Origin: JAAYBY01 sp964465385
GTDB taxonomy: Bacteria > Bacillota > Clostridia > Saccharofermentanales > UBA5734
NCBI GenBank assembly: GCA_964465385.1
Contig: CAYXIM010000064.1
Coordinates: forward strand, 1 to 10,993
Direction: 5' to 3'
DNA length: 10,993 nucleotides
Shown: positions 1 through 6,366 of the stretch, one piece after another
Layout of the letters: every line of letters starts with the position of its first letter
Numbering within the stretch: the stretch's first letter is position 1
Position numbers and translations under genes: made by a program
Notes under the pieces: generated by a model
Seen by the model: the letters and a program-made list of their open reading frames with translations, nothing else
Database searches by the model: none
Told to the model about the DNA's origin: nothing

Positions 1-655
1 TGTGTGAGTGGCCGCCGATGATCAGGTCCACGCCCCATTCTGGCATCAGGTTTTGGGCCAGCTTGATATCTTCTTCAAGGCCAATGTGGGTCAGAAGAAC
101 CGTAAAATCAATGTCGATGGCGTTATAGGTGTTGCAAATTTTCCCGATTTCCTCTGCCGCTTCGAACGTGTCAATGAATGAGCCGACCAGGCCTTCTGCC
201 TTGGCTTGAGCCAAAATCTCCTCAGTAATAATACCGATGAAGAGAATTTTCATGCCATCCATATGAATGATTTTAAAGGGTGTAAACAGGCGTGAGCCAT
301 TGGTTTTGATATAGAGGTTGGCATTGATAATAGGAAACTGGGCGCATTTTTCTAAAAAAAGCAAATGTGAAATGCCATAATCAATTTCATGGTTGCCGAT
401 GGTGACGATGTCCGGCGACAGCATGTTCATGATTTCAATGGTTGAGATGCCCTTGAATTCGGCATCAATGATGGACCCACGGAACATGTCGCCCGCGATG
501 ACGTAGATAACGTTTTCTTCTTCTTCACGGACCTTGCTGATGTAACCAGAAAGCTGTGACACCCCGCCCACATTCAAAGATCCGATGCGTTCTTCGAGAA
601 AATCACCATGCAGGTCATTGGAGTGTAGCAAGGTCAGCTTCTTTATATTCTTCAT
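1..655 (-). CDS. Metallophosphatase / 5'-nucleotidase family protein (3' end outside window)
   Basis: The first 218 codons of a calcineurin-like phosphoesterase of the bifunctional 2',3'-cyclic-nucleotide phosphodiesterase/5'-nucleotidase (UshA/YunD-like) family; the gene continues past base 1. Visible two-metal-site motifs are HSNDLHG (Asp14, His16), AGDMFRGS (Asp56), GNHEIDYG (Asn88, His89), LLTHIG (His190) and GGHSH at residues 214-218, at the window edge. These are the expected blocks in order. The protein begins directly with the catalytic strand and has no signal peptide, so it should be cytoplasmic (as in B. subtilis YunD) rather than periplasmic like UshA. The ATG at 655 is preceded by GGAGGTG five bases upstream. 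By family it would hydrolyse nucleotides or related phosphate esters; the substrate cannot be read from this fragment, and the C-terminal substrate-binding domain is not visible. It is AT-richer than its neighbours (20 G+C in row 301-360) and divergent from alkA. Confidence 0.93.
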   Translation of the reverse strand, partial: MKNIKKLTLLHSNDLHGDFLEERIGSLNVGGVSQLSGYISKVREEEENVIYVIAGDMFRGSIIDAEFKGISTIEIMNMLSPDIVTIGNHEIDYGISHLLFLEKCAQFPIINANLYIKTNGSRLFTPFKIIHMDGMKILFIGIITEEILAQAKAEGLVGSFIDTFEAAEEIGKICNTYNAIDIDFTVLLTHIGLEEDIKLAQNLMPEWGVDLIIGGHSH

Positions 656-708
656 GTGACACCTCCACTTGCGTTGCTGCCGGCCGCAGCTGTTCCGGGG
701 GTCCGGCT

Positions 709-740
709 ACAGACACAAAAGCGGCACCTTTGTTTTCTGT
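709..740 (-). other. Stem-loop at the 5' end of the metallophosphatase leader
   Basis: Inverted repeat ACAGA (709-713)/TCTGT (736-740), and inside it ACAAA (715-719)/TTTGT (729-733), with a 9-base loop and a small internal loop: ten base pairs in all. It starts almost exactly at the start site predicted from the promoter at 748-776, so the message would carry a 5'-terminal hairpin. A stabilising role is inference. No riboswitch class was recognised. Confidence 0.4.
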
Positions 741-747
741 CAGCAAG

Positions 748-776
748 AGTATACAACAAAGCGCTGCAAGGGTCAG
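748..776 (-). promoter_or_regulatory. Sigma-A-like promoter of the metallophosphatase gene
   Basis: Read on the minus strand: -35 CTGACC (771-776, 4/6 to consensus), a 17-base spacer, and -10 TATACT (748-753, 5/6). Transcription should begin near base 741, leaving a leader of about 85 bases before the ATG at 655. Confidence 0.6.
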
Positions 777-815
777 TAGCCCTGGAGAAAAGAAGGCATA
801 CGATGAGATGGCCAG

Positions 816-844
816 TTGTTCCCGGTTGGCTTCTCCTGTAAGAT
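816..844 (+). promoter_or_regulatory. Probable promoter of the alkA-ogt operon
   Basis: TTGTTC (816-821), a 17-base spacer and TAAGAT (839-844), ending 34 bases before the alkA ATG. The hexamers are only moderate matches, but the spacing is ideal and no better candidate lies in the 656-878 gap. No Ada-box or LexA-like palindrome was recognised. Confidence 0.4.
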
Positions 845-878
845 AGGAGCACAGTAACGAAAAAAGGAGCCTGAGACG

Positions 879-1802
879 ATGTCAGGACATGACACCGACA
901 TGACACGCAAATCAACCCATCACTTGCCCTACCAGCCGCCCTTCCAATGGGGCCGCCTGCTGGATTTTTTTGAGCGTCGGGCCATCGAAGGAGTTGAAAA
1001 AGTGCAAAACCAGACCTACTACCGGACCGTTCAGCTGGGTGATCCTTCGGCCGGTCCGGTCAGTGGCTGGCTGGCTGTATCCCAAGATACCGGCCGGGAT
1101 CGGCTTCAGGTGACCCTTTCTGATAGCCTGTTGGGGGTCTCAACCCAGGCGCTTGAACGTCTGGTCCGGCAGTTTGACCTGGCCTGTGACCCTGATCCCA
1201 TCACAGCGGTTTTGCAGACCATGCAAGCGGTTCGGCCAGATTTTTTTCTGGCAGGCACACGCCTGCCCGGCACCTTTGATGCCTTTGAGATGTGTGTGCG
1301 GGCCATTTTGGGTCAACAGATCACTGTGGCGGCCGCCAGGACCCTGGCCGGCCGCCTGGCAGCGGCCTTTGGTCAACCCATCGAAACCCCTGTTGGGGGC
1401 CTGACCACCCTTTTCCCTGACCCGCAGGCTGTTTTGGCTCTGGCAGAGCCGATCGCAGACCAGCTGGGGCCTTTGGGGGTGACGGGCCGGCGCGCCCAGA
1501 CCATCCGAACCCTGGCCGGCTTGCTCGCAGATGAGGCGTTTGATTTCTATTCGGATCAGGACGTCTCCGATAAAATCAAACAGCTGCTGGCTGTCCGAGG
1601 CATTGGCCCCTGGACCGCCCATTATCTGGCCATGCGCCTCTTTCATGCTTCCGACCTGTTTTTGGAAACCGATGTGGGCATTAAGAACAAACTGGGCATC
1701 CGATCAGAGAAAGAATTACGGGCCCTGGCCGAAGCCTGGCGTCCTTGGCGCAGTTACGCCGTCATCAACATTTGGCATGCCCCACTGGAGGAAATCACAT
1801 GA
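879..1802 (+). CDS. alkA: DNA-3-methyladenine glycosylase II (AlkA)
   Basis: A 307-residue AlkA-type base-excision glycosylase, which flips out alkylated purines such as 3-methyladenine and cleaves the N-glycosidic bond. The N-terminal domain (to about residue 125) opens with YQPPFQWGRLLDFF, like the E. coli WQPPYDW start. The catalytic HhH-GPD domain begins at GTFDAFEMCVRAILGQQ. The helix-hairpin-helix is LLAVRGIGPWTAHY (Gly241, Gly243), and Asp265 in FLETDVGIK matches the catalytic Asp238 of E. coli AlkA. The final WRPWRSYAVINIW is also a family hallmark. Start at ATG 879: AAGGAG at 864-869 with nine-base spacing; a second in-frame ATG at 900 is possible but less well placed. The gene overlaps the downstream ogt by four bases (ATGA), giving a repair operon. 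It is slightly longer than E. coli AlkA (282 aa), mainly at the N-terminus and linkers. Confidence 0.95.
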   Translation: MSGHDTDMTRKSTHHLPYQPPFQWGRLLDFFERRAIEGVEKVQNQTYYRTVQLGDPSAGPVSGWLAVSQDTGRDRLQVTLSDSLLGVSTQALERLVRQFDLACDPDPITAVLQTMQAVRPDFFLAGTRLPGTFDAFEMCVRAILGQQITVAAARTLAGRLAAAFGQPIETPVGGLTTLFPDPQAVLALAEPIADQLGPLGVTGRRAQTIRTLAGLLADEAFDFYSDQDVSDKIKQLLAVRGIGPWTAHYLAMRLFHASDLFLETDVGIKNKLGIRSEKELRALAEAWRPWRSYAVINIWHAPLEEIT

Positions 1803-2329
1803 CTTACTTGACACAGACAGACAGCCCCCTGGGGAGGCTGACCCTGGCCGCACGTGACGACCAGCTGATCGGTCTCTGGGTGGCAGGTCAACGTTATTTC
1901 GGTGCCGGTCTGCCCGAAAACAGCTTGCAGCAAGATGAGCTGCCTCTTTTTCAGGCAACCAAAGCCTGGCTGAAACAGTATTTTGCCGGCCAGCAACCCG
2001 ATCCCCTGCTGCTGCCGCTGGCCCCTCAGGGGTCACCTTTTCGCCAGGCCGTCTGGTCCCGCTTGCTTGAAATTCCCTACGGGCAGGTGGTCACCTACGG
2101 CAGCCTGGCCCAGGAGCTGGCACCGCGCTTTGGCCACGCCAGCCCCTCTGCACGCGCCATCGGCAATGCTGTGGGCCACAACCCCATCACCATCGTCATC
2201 CCCTGCCACCGGGTCATTGGCGCCGGTCGCAAAATCACCGGCTTCGCCTCAGGCCTGGATCGTAAACGCTGGCTTTTGGATCACGAAGGCTTCAACACGG
2301 ACAACTTAACCGGCTTCGATCACCTGTAG
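1799..2329 (+). CDS. ogt: Methylated-DNA--protein-cysteine methyltransferase (O6-alkylguanine-DNA alkyltransferase)
   Basis: A 176-residue suicide repair protein that moves the alkyl group from O6-methylguanine (and O4-methylthymine) to its own cysteine. The active site IPCHRVIG puts the acceptor at Cys136. Upstream are the family segments GSPFRQAVWSRLLEIPYGQVVTYGSLA (helix-turn-helix region) and ARAIGNAVGHNP (with the conserved Arg and Asn), followed by the ITGFASGLDRKRWLLDHEG tail. Size and order fit a stand-alone Ogt, not an Ada fusion. Start at ATG 1799, not the longer open frame from 1745: the ATG overlaps the alkA stop (ATGA) and has GGAGG at 1787-1791, seven bases away, inside the alkA end. 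Translation is therefore probably coupled to alkA. The 3' end overlaps the convergent peptidase gene by 24 bases, with no terminator visible between them. Confidence 0.96.
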   Translation: MTYLTQTDSPLGRLTLAARDDQLIGLWVAGQRYFGAGLPENSLQQDELPLFQATKAWLKQYFAGQQPDPLLLPLAPQGSPFRQAVWSRLLEIPYGQVVTYGSLAQELAPRFGHASPSARAIGNAVGHNPITIVIPCHRVIGAGRKITGFASGLDRKRWLLDHEGFNTDNLTGFDHL

Positions 2330-3403
2330 GTCTTTGGGGTAGTCGTTGAGCACCTGACAGCCATCCGCCGTCACCAGAACCAAATCTTCGATACGCACAC
2401 CGAACGCGCCGGGCAGGTAGACGCCCGGTTCGATCGAAAAAATCATGCCTGGCTGGGCCTGGATAGCTGATTGGCTGCCTACGTCCGGCGGTTCGTGGCA
2501 TTCCAAACCGATGCCATGGCCCAGCCTGTGGATGAAATAAGGCCCGTAGCCCGCCTGATCGATCACCTGTCTGGCCGCCCGGTCCAGATCGGACAGCAAA
2601 ACCCCGGGCCGGACCAGGCTGATGGCCCGTTCGTTGGCCGCCTTGACACAGGCATAGACAGCCCGTTGTTCGGCAGAAACGCGTTTATAAAAAACAGTCC
2701 GGGTCATGTCACACCAATAGTGGCCGATAGGGGTGAAGAGATCTAAGACAACACTGTCTCCCGCCTGCAGGCTTGTGTTGTCCGGGCTGTGGTGCGGGTC
2801 TGCTCCGTTGGCGCCAAAACAAACCACCTGGGTTCCCTCCCGGTCAGCCCCCGCTTGCAGAAAGAGGCGGTTGATCAGGGCCGCTGTCTCATGCTCCCGA
2901 ACACCGCCGGACAAGGCCTGGATGGCCTGGCCCATGACCTGGTCGTTGATGGCCGAATTGGCCTGCAGCCGGGCTTGTTCCGTTGGGTCCTTAAGCATGC
3001 GGGCCTGGTCAACCGGGCCTGATCCATGGACGGGAACCACGTCAGGCCGAAGGGTCAAAAGATCAATCAAAAAGCGGCTGGGCCATCCTTTGTCGATCCC
3101 CAGGGGGCCTGAACGAACCAATTGGGCCAGGTCAGCCACCGGCGGTTGGCCATCCTGGTGACTGATCAATGTCAAGCCCGAGCTTTCTGCCAGGCCAAAG
3201 AGGGCATTGGCGCACAAGGTGGCGCTGTCAGCATCCACATAAAGGGCCAGCAGGCGTTCTTGTGGCTCGATCCAGAGACCGGTCAGGTAATAAACCGAAG
3301 CCGTCGCCGTGACAAGCAGCTGGTTCAGCCCCGCGGCCTGCATGGCCTGCCGGACCGCTTGTAGCCGCTGGGTTGGCGGTGAGGCCGGCGCAGGCCAGTT
3401 CAC
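2306..3403 (-). CDS. M24-family Xaa-Pro aminopeptidase/dipeptidase
   Basis: A metallopeptidase with the pita-bread fold that cleaves peptides at Xaa-Pro bonds (PepP/PepQ group); likely role is peptide catabolism in the cytoplasm. Numbered from a GTG start at 3403, the two-metal ligands are Asp221 (VVLDLFTP), Asp232 (WCDMTRT), His296 (HRLGHGIGL), Glu325 (FSIEPGVY) and Glu339 (VRIEDLVLV); His204-His205 precede them in ADPHHSPDN. The creatinase N-domain begins at TQRLQAVRQAMQAAGL. Length (365 aa) is normal, so the enzyme looks complete. Start is uncertain: an in-frame TTG at 3433 would add ten residues, but GTG 3403 overlaps the stop of the upstream ATPase remnant (GTGA), as in coupled genes, and sits close before the conserved domain. 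No strong ribosome binding site precedes either. The gene probably belonged to a peptide-uptake operon, whose promoter at 3964-3992 now drives it. Confidence 0.9.
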   Translation of the reverse strand: MNWPAPASPPTQRLQAVRQAMQAAGLNQLLVTATASVYYLTGLWIEPQERLLALYVDADSATLCANALFGLAESSGLTLISHQDGQPPVADLAQLVRSGPLGIDKGWPSRFLIDLLTLRPDVVPVHGSGPVDQARMLKDPTEQARLQANSAINDQVMGQAIQALSGGVREHETAALINRLFLQAGADREGTQVVCFGANGADPHHSPDNTSLQAGDSVVLDLFTPIGHYWCDMTRTVFYKRVSAEQRAVYACVKAANERAISLVRPGVLLSDLDRAARQVIDQAGYGPYFIHRLGHGIGLECHEPPDVGSQSAIQAQPGMIFSIEPGVYLPGAFGVRIEDLVLVTADGCQVLNDYPKDLQVIEAG

Positions 3404-3834
3404 GTTGACACCATGATGCAGATCAGCCGACAAGGCTTGTCGGTCCTGTTTTCACACCAATGGGCCTCTCCCCTGGGGATCAAGATGGCTTCCATCACCT
3501 GTTTGCCACACGTATGGATGGGGTTGAGCGAGGTCATGGATTCTTGAAAAATCATGGCAATCCGTTTGCCGCGGATACCCTGCATGGCCTGTTCACCCAA
3601 GGCCAGCATGTCTTGCCCATCAAAAACAATCCGTCCCGAGACGCGGGCGTTGAGGGCGGGTAAAAGGCGCATAATGGCCAGGGAGGTGACGCTCTTGCCG
3701 CTGCCAGATTCACCGACAATGCCCAGCACCTGGCCTTTTTTCAGATCAAAGGACAGATCGGACACCACGCGAACCGTCTCGCGTTCACCGATAAAATCAA
3801 CGTTTATGTTCTCAACCGATAACAGGGTCTTCAC
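3400..3834 (-). pseudogene. Truncated oligopeptide ABC transporter ATPase (OppD/DppD-like), N-terminal part only
   Basis: A 144-codon frame whose first ~118 residues are the start of an Opp/Dpp-type ATPase: LLSVENINVDF, Walker A GESGSGKS (41-48), SGRIVFDGQD, and Q-loop MIFQESMTSLNP (Gln97). Family members have about 320-340 residues. Here homology stops around EAIL (residues 115-118, near base 3480), and a 26-residue tail with no resemblance follows to a TGA at 3400-3402. Signature LSGGQ, Walker B and the H-loop are missing, so it cannot hydrolyse ATP in the normal way. Start is GTG 3834, preceded by a GGGGGAGG site; an ATG four bases upstream is out of frame. The remnant still has a good promoter and ribosome binding site, so it is probably transcribed and translated. 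No permease, binding protein or OppF gene is in the window. The simplest reading is a deletion that fused this 5' part to sequence just before the peptidase gene. Confidence 0.85.
3427..3443. repeat. 17-base perfect palindrome at the ATPase remnant/peptidase junction
   Basis: CCGACAAG and CTTGTCGG flank a single central base, giving an eight-base perfect inverted repeat. It lies in the non-homologous tail of the truncated ATPase, 24 bases upstream of the likely peptidase GTG, and contains the alternative TTG start. The one-base centre makes it a better operator-like dyad than a hairpin. A role as operator or recombination scar is inference. Confidence 0.5.
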
Positions 3835-3906
3835 CCATCAATCCTCCCCCTGCAGCTGATCCATTGCCTGCATGACAGGTGCCTGGATCCGGCTGTCCGG
3901 GCATTC

Positions 3907-3945
3907 AAAAAAGAGTTGCTGGCGATCAGGTCGCGACCACAACTC
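3907..3945 (-). terminator. Terminator-like leader hairpin (possible attenuator)
   Basis: On the minus strand, GAGTTGTGG (from 3945) pairs with CCAGCAACTC (to 3913) over nine base pairs with one bulged G and a 14-base loop, followed at once by six T (3912-3907). It lies about a dozen bases after the predicted start site of the promoter at 3964-3992 and before the ATPase remnant. It could therefore end most transcripts early. The stem is AT-containing and only moderately stable, and no ligand-binding fold or leader peptide was recognised. Confidence 0.4.
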
Positions 3946-3963
3946 CGCGGCTGCGTTGCATTA

Positions 3964-3992
3964 TTATACTGTGTATTCAGCTTTGTTTCAAG
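3964..3992 (-). promoter_or_regulatory. Near-consensus sigma-A promoter for the ATPase remnant and peptidase
   Basis: Read on the minus strand: TTGAAA (3987-3992, 5/6), a 17-base spacer and a perfect TATAAT (3964-3969). It is one of the strongest matches in the window. Transcription would start near 3957, giving a leader of about 120 bases before the GTG at 3834. Confidence 0.7.
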
Positions 3993-4053
3993 CTGGATCC
4001 GTTGGTGCAGGTGACCGGCTTTGCTGGCCGTCAGGGTGCTTGTTTTTGACATG

Positions 4054-4062
4054 TGGTACACT
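4054..4062 (+). promoter_or_regulatory. Possible extended -10 promoter of the pirin gene
   Basis: TGGTACACT fits an extended -10 element (TGnTATAAT). No convincing -35 hexamer lies 16-18 bases upstream. The start site would fall near 4069, about 20 bases before the ATG and just ahead of the GGAGG, so the leader would be very short. Confidence 0.3.
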
Positions 4063-4088
4063 GGGGAAAAAGACAGGAGGACCACACC

Positions 4089-4931
4089 ATGAAGCGAACC
4101 ATCCAGACCCAGACGCAGGGCTTCAGAACGCAGGACGGCGCCGGTGTCAGCCTGGTTCGGGTGCTCAGCAACCGGACGGTTGACCAGTACGATCCCATTT
4201 TGATGCTGGACTCTTTTGACAGCACGGATCCATCGGACTATGTGGCCGGCTTTCCCATGCATCCCCACCGGGGCATTGAAACCATCAGCCTGATCTCCGA
4301 GGGCCGCATGGTCCATCGAGACAGCCTGGGTAACGAAGACACCATCTCCAGCGGCGAGGTGCAATGGATGACGGCTGGTTCAGGTATCCTCCACGAAGAG
4401 CAGCTGCCTGCCTCCGAGCGCATGCTGGGCGTGCAGCTGTGGCTTAACCTGCCCCAAAAAGATAAAATGGCGCCGCCGGCCTATCACAGCCTGAAAAAAG
4501 ACGCCATTCCAGCGATTCCCATCGAAGGCGGCACCCTTCGCCTGATCAGCGGCCAATACGGGACGCACAAGGGTTTTCAGCCCAGCTACCTGCCTCTGGA
4601 TTACTACCACATCCTCTTAAAACCGAACAACAAGCTGACCTTGAACATGGCAGAAGAAGAGTCGGTCATGGTTTTCACGCTCAAAGGCGCCCTGCTGGTT
4701 GGCGGTCAGGAGGTCTCTGAAAAAACGGCCGTCCGTTTGTCTCAGGGAACCAGCCTGGAACTGGAAACCCAGCAAGAAGCCTGCCAAGCGCTCTACATCG
4801 CCTCACAAGCTTTGCATGAGCCGGTGGCCTGGGGTGGCCCCATCGTTATGAACACCCGCCAGGAGCTGGACACTGCCTTTAAGGAGCTTCGCACCGGCAC
4901 CTTCCTCAAAGAGCAGGCGTCATACGACTGA
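4089..4931 (+). CDS. Pirin family protein (bicupin, possible quercetinase-like dioxygenase)
   Basis: A 280-residue pirin homologue. Pirins are two-domain cupins; bacterial members such as E. coli YhhW bind a metal in the N-terminal cupin and can oxidise quercetin in vitro, but their natural role is often unknown. The N-terminal cupin holds the PMHPHRGIETI motif and GEVQWMTAGSGILHEE; the metal ligands should be His58, His60, His102 and Glu104, all present. The C-terminal cupin-like domain runs from about residue 160 (LRLISGQYG, then LPLDYYHILLKP and ESVMVFTLKGALLVGG) and ends with the characteristic GGPIVMNTRQELDTAFKEL. ATG 4089 is chosen over the longer frame (4053) because GGAGG at 4076-4080 is eight bases away. 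The gene stands alone: it diverges from the transporter remnant and converges on a URO-D-like gene nine bases beyond its stop, with no terminator visible. The activity here is not established by the sequence. Confidence 0.93.
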   Translation: MKRTIQTQTQGFRTQDGAGVSLVRVLSNRTVDQYDPILMLDSFDSTDPSDYVAGFPMHPHRGIETISLISEGRMVHRDSLGNEDTISSGEVQWMTAGSGILHEEQLPASERMLGVQLWLNLPQKDKMAPPAYHSLKKDAIPAIPIEGGTLRLISGQYGTHKGFQPSYLPLDYYHILLKPNNKLTLNMAEEESVMVFTLKGALLVGGQEVSEKTAVRLSQGTSLELETQQEACQALYIASQALHEPVAWGGPIVMNTRQELDTAFKELRTGTFLKEQASYD

Positions 4932-4940
4932 TTGTCTCTT

Positions 4941-6095
4941 TCAGGAACCGTAGCGCCCGATCTCATCCAACACGCGCATGGCGTAGCGGTAATTGGCATA
5001 CCGTGCATTAGGTGAAATGCTGTGGTCGGAATGGTAGATGTAGCCGCCGCCCTTCATGGCAAACGGAACCTTGTCACGCAGCTCGGCTTCAATGTCTGCT
5101 TTTGAGCCATAGAAAGCCTGTTCGTTGATGTTGCCAAAGAAAGACAGGTCCTGGCCATATTGTTCTTTGAGCGTGCGCACATGCATACCCGTGCTGGCCT
5201 GGATGCCCTGCAGGACATCCAGGCCAGCTTCGATTAAATCTGGAATCAGGCTGTCGATTCGTCCACAACTGTGCATGATAAAATGGATCCCCTGTTCATG
5301 CAAAAAGGCGGCCAGCCGTTCGTGCTGGGGCTTGAGTAGGCGTCGGTAGACCTCTTTTGAAAACAAAAGCGTTTGGGCGCCCCCCATGTCCTCTACAACC
5401 ATCAACCCATCAGGCTTGAGCCCCAGCTGGATGCCATGGCGGATGGTGTCAATGGTCAAGGTGACAACCTGTTCAAACATTTCGGCCATCCAATCGGGTT
5501 CAAGCAGTAGGTCCATCAGGCTGGCTTCAAAACCATGGTGCCGCCAGGTGCATTCAAAAGGCCCATACGCCTGGTAGAGCAGGTAGGTTTGGCGGCGGCG
5601 GACGGCATCATAGAGTTGCTTGCTGCCCGGCCAGCTCGGGTAAGGTGAAAAATGAAGAAAATAGCCTTCGGTATCAATGCGTGAGACATCTTTGGGATCC
5701 AGGGTCATTTTGTTTTTGAGCCGGTCCCAATCCTGCCGGGTCTGGGTCACATGCTCCAGAAAATGCAAACCCGATGTTTGGCTTTTATACTTGCGCGCGG
5801 TCCAGCCAAAGCGGTCACGAACCACGTAGCTCTCATCATCTTCGCTGACAACCTCAATGGGTAGGCGCATGGACAAATCAAGCCCCATGACATCGATGTC
5901 AAAACCAAAAAAATCAACCACTGCATAGCCCGCAGGTTTTTGCAGGCCATCGACCTCCACAATGGGGTCTTTGAGCGCCGGCATGCCCTGCTGATGAAAG
6001 GCAGCCAGGGTGTCTTCCCAGAACGCATCGTATTTGGGCACACGGTCCAATGGTTTTCGTTCTATGGCCGCAATCACGCGGTCACGCGATGTCAT
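4941..6095 (-). CDS. Uroporphyrinogen decarboxylase (URO-D) family protein, probable methyltransferase-type
   Basis: A 384-residue TIM-barrel protein of the URO-D superfamily. It begins MTSRDRVIAAIERKPLDRVP, a typical family opening, and has VVEDMGGAQTLLFS (Glu235, Asp236), IHFIMHSCGRIDSLIPDLIEAGLDVLQ (His275, Cys277) and GGGYIYHSDHSI near the end. Such proteins in anaerobes are mostly related to MtaA/MtbA corrinoid methyltransferases rather than to haem-pathway HemE. The His-x-Cys pair of the MtaA zinc site is present, but no third Cys ligand occurs later (residues 278-384 contain none), so the zinc site is altered or absent. No corrinoid protein or methylamine/methanol gene is nearby, so the substrate is unknown. 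ATG 6095 is chosen because GGTGAT lies seven bases upstream; the open frame extends further (to 6293), but that part contains the promoter and a small separate gene. A second ATG at 6104 is possible. Confidence 0.88.
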   Translation of the reverse strand: MTSRDRVIAAIERKPLDRVPKYDAFWEDTLAAFHQQGMPALKDPIVEVDGLQKPAGYAVVDFFGFDIDVMGLDLSMRLPIEVVSEDDESYVVRDRFGWTARKYKSQTSGLHFLEHVTQTRQDWDRLKNKMTLDPKDVSRIDTEGYFLHFSPYPSWPGSKQLYDAVRRRQTYLLYQAYGPFECTWRHHGFEASLMDLLLEPDWMAEMFEQVVTLTIDTIRHGIQLGLKPDGLMVVEDMGGAQTLLFSKEVYRRLLKPQHERLAAFLHEQGIHFIMHSCGRIDSLIPDLIEAGLDVLQGIQASTGMHVRTLKEQYGQDLSFFGNINEQAFYGSKADIEAELRDKVPFAMKGGGYIYHSDHSISPNARYANYRYAMRVLDEIGRYGS

Positions 6096-6151
6096 CACAA
6101 GCATCACCCCATCTTTCAAGCCGACCTCAACGGGCCAGCTGTTACACCCCC

Positions 6152-6160
6152 ATTGTACCA
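6152..6160 (-). promoter_or_regulatory. Extended -10 promoter of the URO-D-like gene
   Basis: On the minus strand TGGTACAAT is a good extended -10 (TGn plus 5/6 to TATAAT). The start would be near 6145, leaving about 50 bases to the ATG at 6095. No clear -35 was found; an eight-T run lies just upstream. Confidence 0.45.
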
Positions 6161-6161
6161 G

Positions 6162-6184
6162 AAAAAAAAGCAACCAAAGCTTGG
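6162..6184 (-). terminator. Weak Rho-independent-like terminator after the 22-codon gene
   Basis: On the minus strand a short stem CCAA/TTGG around GCT (6174-6184) is followed a few bases later by eight T (6169-6162). The stem is weak, and a second short hairpin (ACAGGC/GCTTGT, 6219-6233) lies just after the small gene's stop. Together they may end the small transcript before the URO-D promoter. Confidence 0.3.
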
Positions 6185-6238
6185 CGATAGCAAAAAAGGA
6201 ATGGAGAGAAACAAGGAGACAAGCACCGCCTGTTCCGG

Positions 6239-6307
6239 TCAGGATCTTTTGGCTCGATCCAAAATGATAAAGACCGGCAGCAGAAGTAAACATAGAACAA
6301 GCAACAT
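6239..6307 (-). CDS. 22-residue hydrophobic peptide, unknown function
   Basis: A short frame reading MLLVLCLLLLPVFIILDR followed by AKRS. Residues 1-16 form one continuous hydrophobic stretch long enough to enter a membrane; the end is charged and mostly basic, so an N-out/C-in or peripheral single-span peptide is likely. Support for a real gene: AAAGGAG eight bases upstream of the ATG, an extended -10 promoter (6367-6395) about 60 bases upstream, and short hairpins and a T-run after the stop. The pattern (tiny hydrophobic core, basic tail) resembles type I toxin peptides and small membrane-complex subunits in general, but I do not recognise a family and no antisense RNA is evident. It lies upstream of the URO-D-like gene in the same direction, in a frame different from the open extension of that gene. 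Confidence 0.5.
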   Translation of the reverse strand: MLLVLCLLLLPVFIILDRAKRS

Positions 6308-6366
6308 GGGACCACTCCTTTAAACAGTGGTTTGTAGGCTTGATGGTAGGCTCGTTCTTCAGTTTG

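Noticed and set aside
1140..1646. 168-codon minus-strand frame
   Set aside because: It is a shadow of alkA, whose plus-strand frame has all catalytic motifs.
2733..3161. 142-codon plus-strand frame
   Set aside because: It lies wholly inside the M24 peptidase gene and its translation is Arg/Ser/Trp-rich without motifs.
3831..4364. 177-codon minus-strand frame opposite the pirin gene
   Set aside because: Its translation has no family features, and most of it lies opposite the well-supported pirin coding frame; it also spans the promoter and leader hairpin of the ATPase remnant.
6096..6293. 66-codon upstream extension of the URO-D-like frame
   Set aside because: It contains the extended -10 promoter and overlaps the separate small gene; the family N-terminus begins at MTSRDRV.
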